Source: a bacterium (GTDB lineage: Bacteria > UBA9089). Taken from it: a stretch of 5,031 nt of DNA. Shown piece by piece: positions 3,992-5,031 of this stretch. The DNA lies in assembly GCA_003485015.1 (NCBI GenBank), contig DNCN01000135.1, positions 1-5,031 of the forward strand. The letters are read 5' to 3'. The notes under the pieces were generated by a model, which worked only from the letters and a program-made list of their open reading frames with translations, did not search any database and was not told the origin of the DNA. Within the stretch, counting starts at the first letter, position 1; every line of letters begins with the position of its first letter. Both the position numbers and the translations under genes were made by a program.

Positions 3992-5031
3992 TTGGAGATA
4001 AGAACGGATGAGATCACACGGGAGCTACAGGCTAGAATTGAGGAGTACGAGAAGAGGTTAGATGTAGCTCACACAGGTATAGTTGTTCGGGTAGGTGATG
4101 GTGTGGCTATGGTCTATGGCTTAGAAGAGGCGATGTATGCAGAATTAGTTGAGTTTTCCAGTGGAGTCTACGGGATGGTTCTCAGTTTAGAAGAGGATAG
4201 GGTGGGCGTGGTTGTCTTTGGATCTGAGAAAGCAGTCAAAGAGGGGGATGAGGTCAGATGTACTGGCCGGGTAGTTGAGGTTCCGGCAGGCCCAGCCTTA
4301 TGCGGTCGGGTAGTCAATGCCCTTGGCGAACCAATCGACGGTCGAGGTCCGATCTCAACCGAAATCTTCAGACCCATCGAATTCAGAGCCCCTTCGGTTG
4401 TCGACCGCCAGCCGGTCTGTGAGCCACTCCAGACAGGGCTCAAGGCGATAGATTCGATGATCCCTATCGGTCGAGGGCAACGTGAACTTATCATCGGTGA
4501 CCGTCAGACTGGCAAGACCGCCATCGCTGTGGATACTATCCTCAACCAGAAGGGTGCTGATGTCTATTGCATCTATGTAGCTATAGGCCAGAAACAATCA
4601 ACCGTAGCCGCAGTAGTCGAGATATTAGAGCGACATGGGGCTATGGAGTATACCACAGTCGTCTCCCAAGCAGCTTCAACGCCAGCACCACTCCAATATA
4701 TTGCTCCTTATACAGGATGTGCTATGGGCGAATACTTCCGAGATAATGGAATGCATGCCTTAGTCGTTTATGATGACCTCTCTAAACATGCGGTGGCTTA
4801 CCGTCAGGTTTCTCTCCTTCTCCGTCGGCCACCAGGCCGGGAGGCTTATCCAGGAGACATCTTCTATCTTCACTCGAGACTCTTAGAGCGGGCAGCCAAA
4901 TGGAATGATGAGAATAAAGGAGGGAGCTTAACTGCTCTGCCGATCATTGAGACCCAAGCAGGGGATGTTTCAGCCTACATTCCGACCAACGTCATCTCCA
5001 TCACCGATGGTCAGATCTATTTAGAGGGTAG
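3992..5031 (+). CDS. atpA: ATP synthase F1 subunit alpha (AtpA), N-terminal two thirds
   Basis: The alpha subunit alternates with beta in the F1 hexamer and binds non-catalytic nucleotide. The window holds 346 codons of about 500; the frame is open to the end. The N-terminal helix (IRTDEITRELQARIEEYE) is followed by the beta-barrel domain with VGDGVAMVYGL (about 36-46) and by GRVVNALGEPIDG. The Walker A loop GDRQTGKT is at 169-176, the same numbering as E. coli. Walker B lies in ALVVYDDLS (256-264). Next come AYRQVSLLLRRPPGREAYPGD and FYLHSRLLERAA, then SLTALPIIETQAGDVSAY and the ITDGQIYLE near the end. The short RAAKWNDENKGGSL segment is the non-proteobacterial form. The arginine-finger region SVSRVGG lies beyond the window. 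The start is TTG 3992, supported by AGGAGG 8 nt upstream and by the Walker A numbering. The frame is open back to 3950, but no ATG, GTG or TTG lies in that stretch. Confidence 0.97.
   Translation, partial: MEIRTDEITRELQARIEEYEKRLDVAHTGIVVRVGDGVAMVYGLEEAMYAELVEFSSGVYGMVLSLEEDRVGVVVFGSEKAVKEGDEVRCTGRVVEVPAGPALCGRVVNALGEPIDGRGPISTEIFRPIEFRAPSVVDRQPVCEPLQTGLKAIDSMIPIGRGQRELIIGDRQTGKTAIAVDTILNQKGADVYCIYVAIGQKQSTVAAVVEILERHGAMEYTTVVSQAASTPAPLQYIAPYTGCAMGEYFRDNGMHALVVYDDLSKHAVAYRQVSLLLRRPPGREAYPGDIFYLHSRLLERAAKWNDENKGGSLTALPIIETQAGDVSAYIPTNVISITDGQIYLEG

Noticed and set aside
4168..4494. Open frame of 108 codons on the minus strand opposite atpA.
   Set aside because: It is fully covered by the strongly conserved alpha subunit, has an arginine/threonine/proline-rich composition typical of a reverse-strand shadow, and matches no family I know.
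5029..5031. TAG at the very end of the window as a stop of atpA.
   Set aside because: It is out of the atpA frame; the final two bases AG begin a Ser or Arg codon and the protein is only two thirds complete.

Overview
The window is the front part of a bacterial F-type ATP synthase operon, preceded by a cation/calcium exchanger gene and the last codons of a groEL-like chaperonin gene. All genes are on the + strand. The organism looks like a non-proteobacterial, probably anaerobic bacterium of moderate GC. The grounds are the separate atpZ and atpI genes at the operon head, the non-proteobacterial forms of the alpha and c subunits, and a c subunit with a Na+-type binding site. I cannot assign a phylum from the sequence alone.

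Layout: (1) 1-53, C-terminal tail of a GroEL-like protein; (2) 54-223, an intergenic stretch with a long hairpin (probable terminator) and a good sigma70-type promoter; (3) 224-1180, a CaCA-family Na+/Ca2+ exchanger; (4) 1220-5031, atpZ-atpI-atpB-atpE-atpF-atpH-atpA, with atpA cut by the window end. From the exchanger onward the gaps are 1-53 nt or the genes overlap. No internal terminator is visible, so one transcript from the 164-192 promoter could cover everything.

How the genes work together: AtpB (a), AtpE (c) and AtpF (b) form the membrane Fo motor. AtpH (delta) ties the b stalk to the top of F1, and AtpA (alpha) is part of the F1 head. AtpZ and AtpI are small membrane accessory or assembly proteins. 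The remaining F1 genes (gamma, beta, epsilon) presumably follow downstream, outside the window. The c subunit has the two-carboxylate Na+ ligand set (E32, V63, E65, T66, Y70), so the enzyme is probably Na+-coupled. The exchanger next door would use the same Na+ gradient to expel Ca2+.

This is a conserved housekeeping locus, and I do not see a wholly new system. The points most worth checking are the Na+-type c ring with an altered glycine motif, the a subunit with a 25-residue insertion that creates a second RLFG motif, the CaCA/AtpZ/AtpI grouping, and a ribosome binding site written inside the conserved triple glycine of atpZ.
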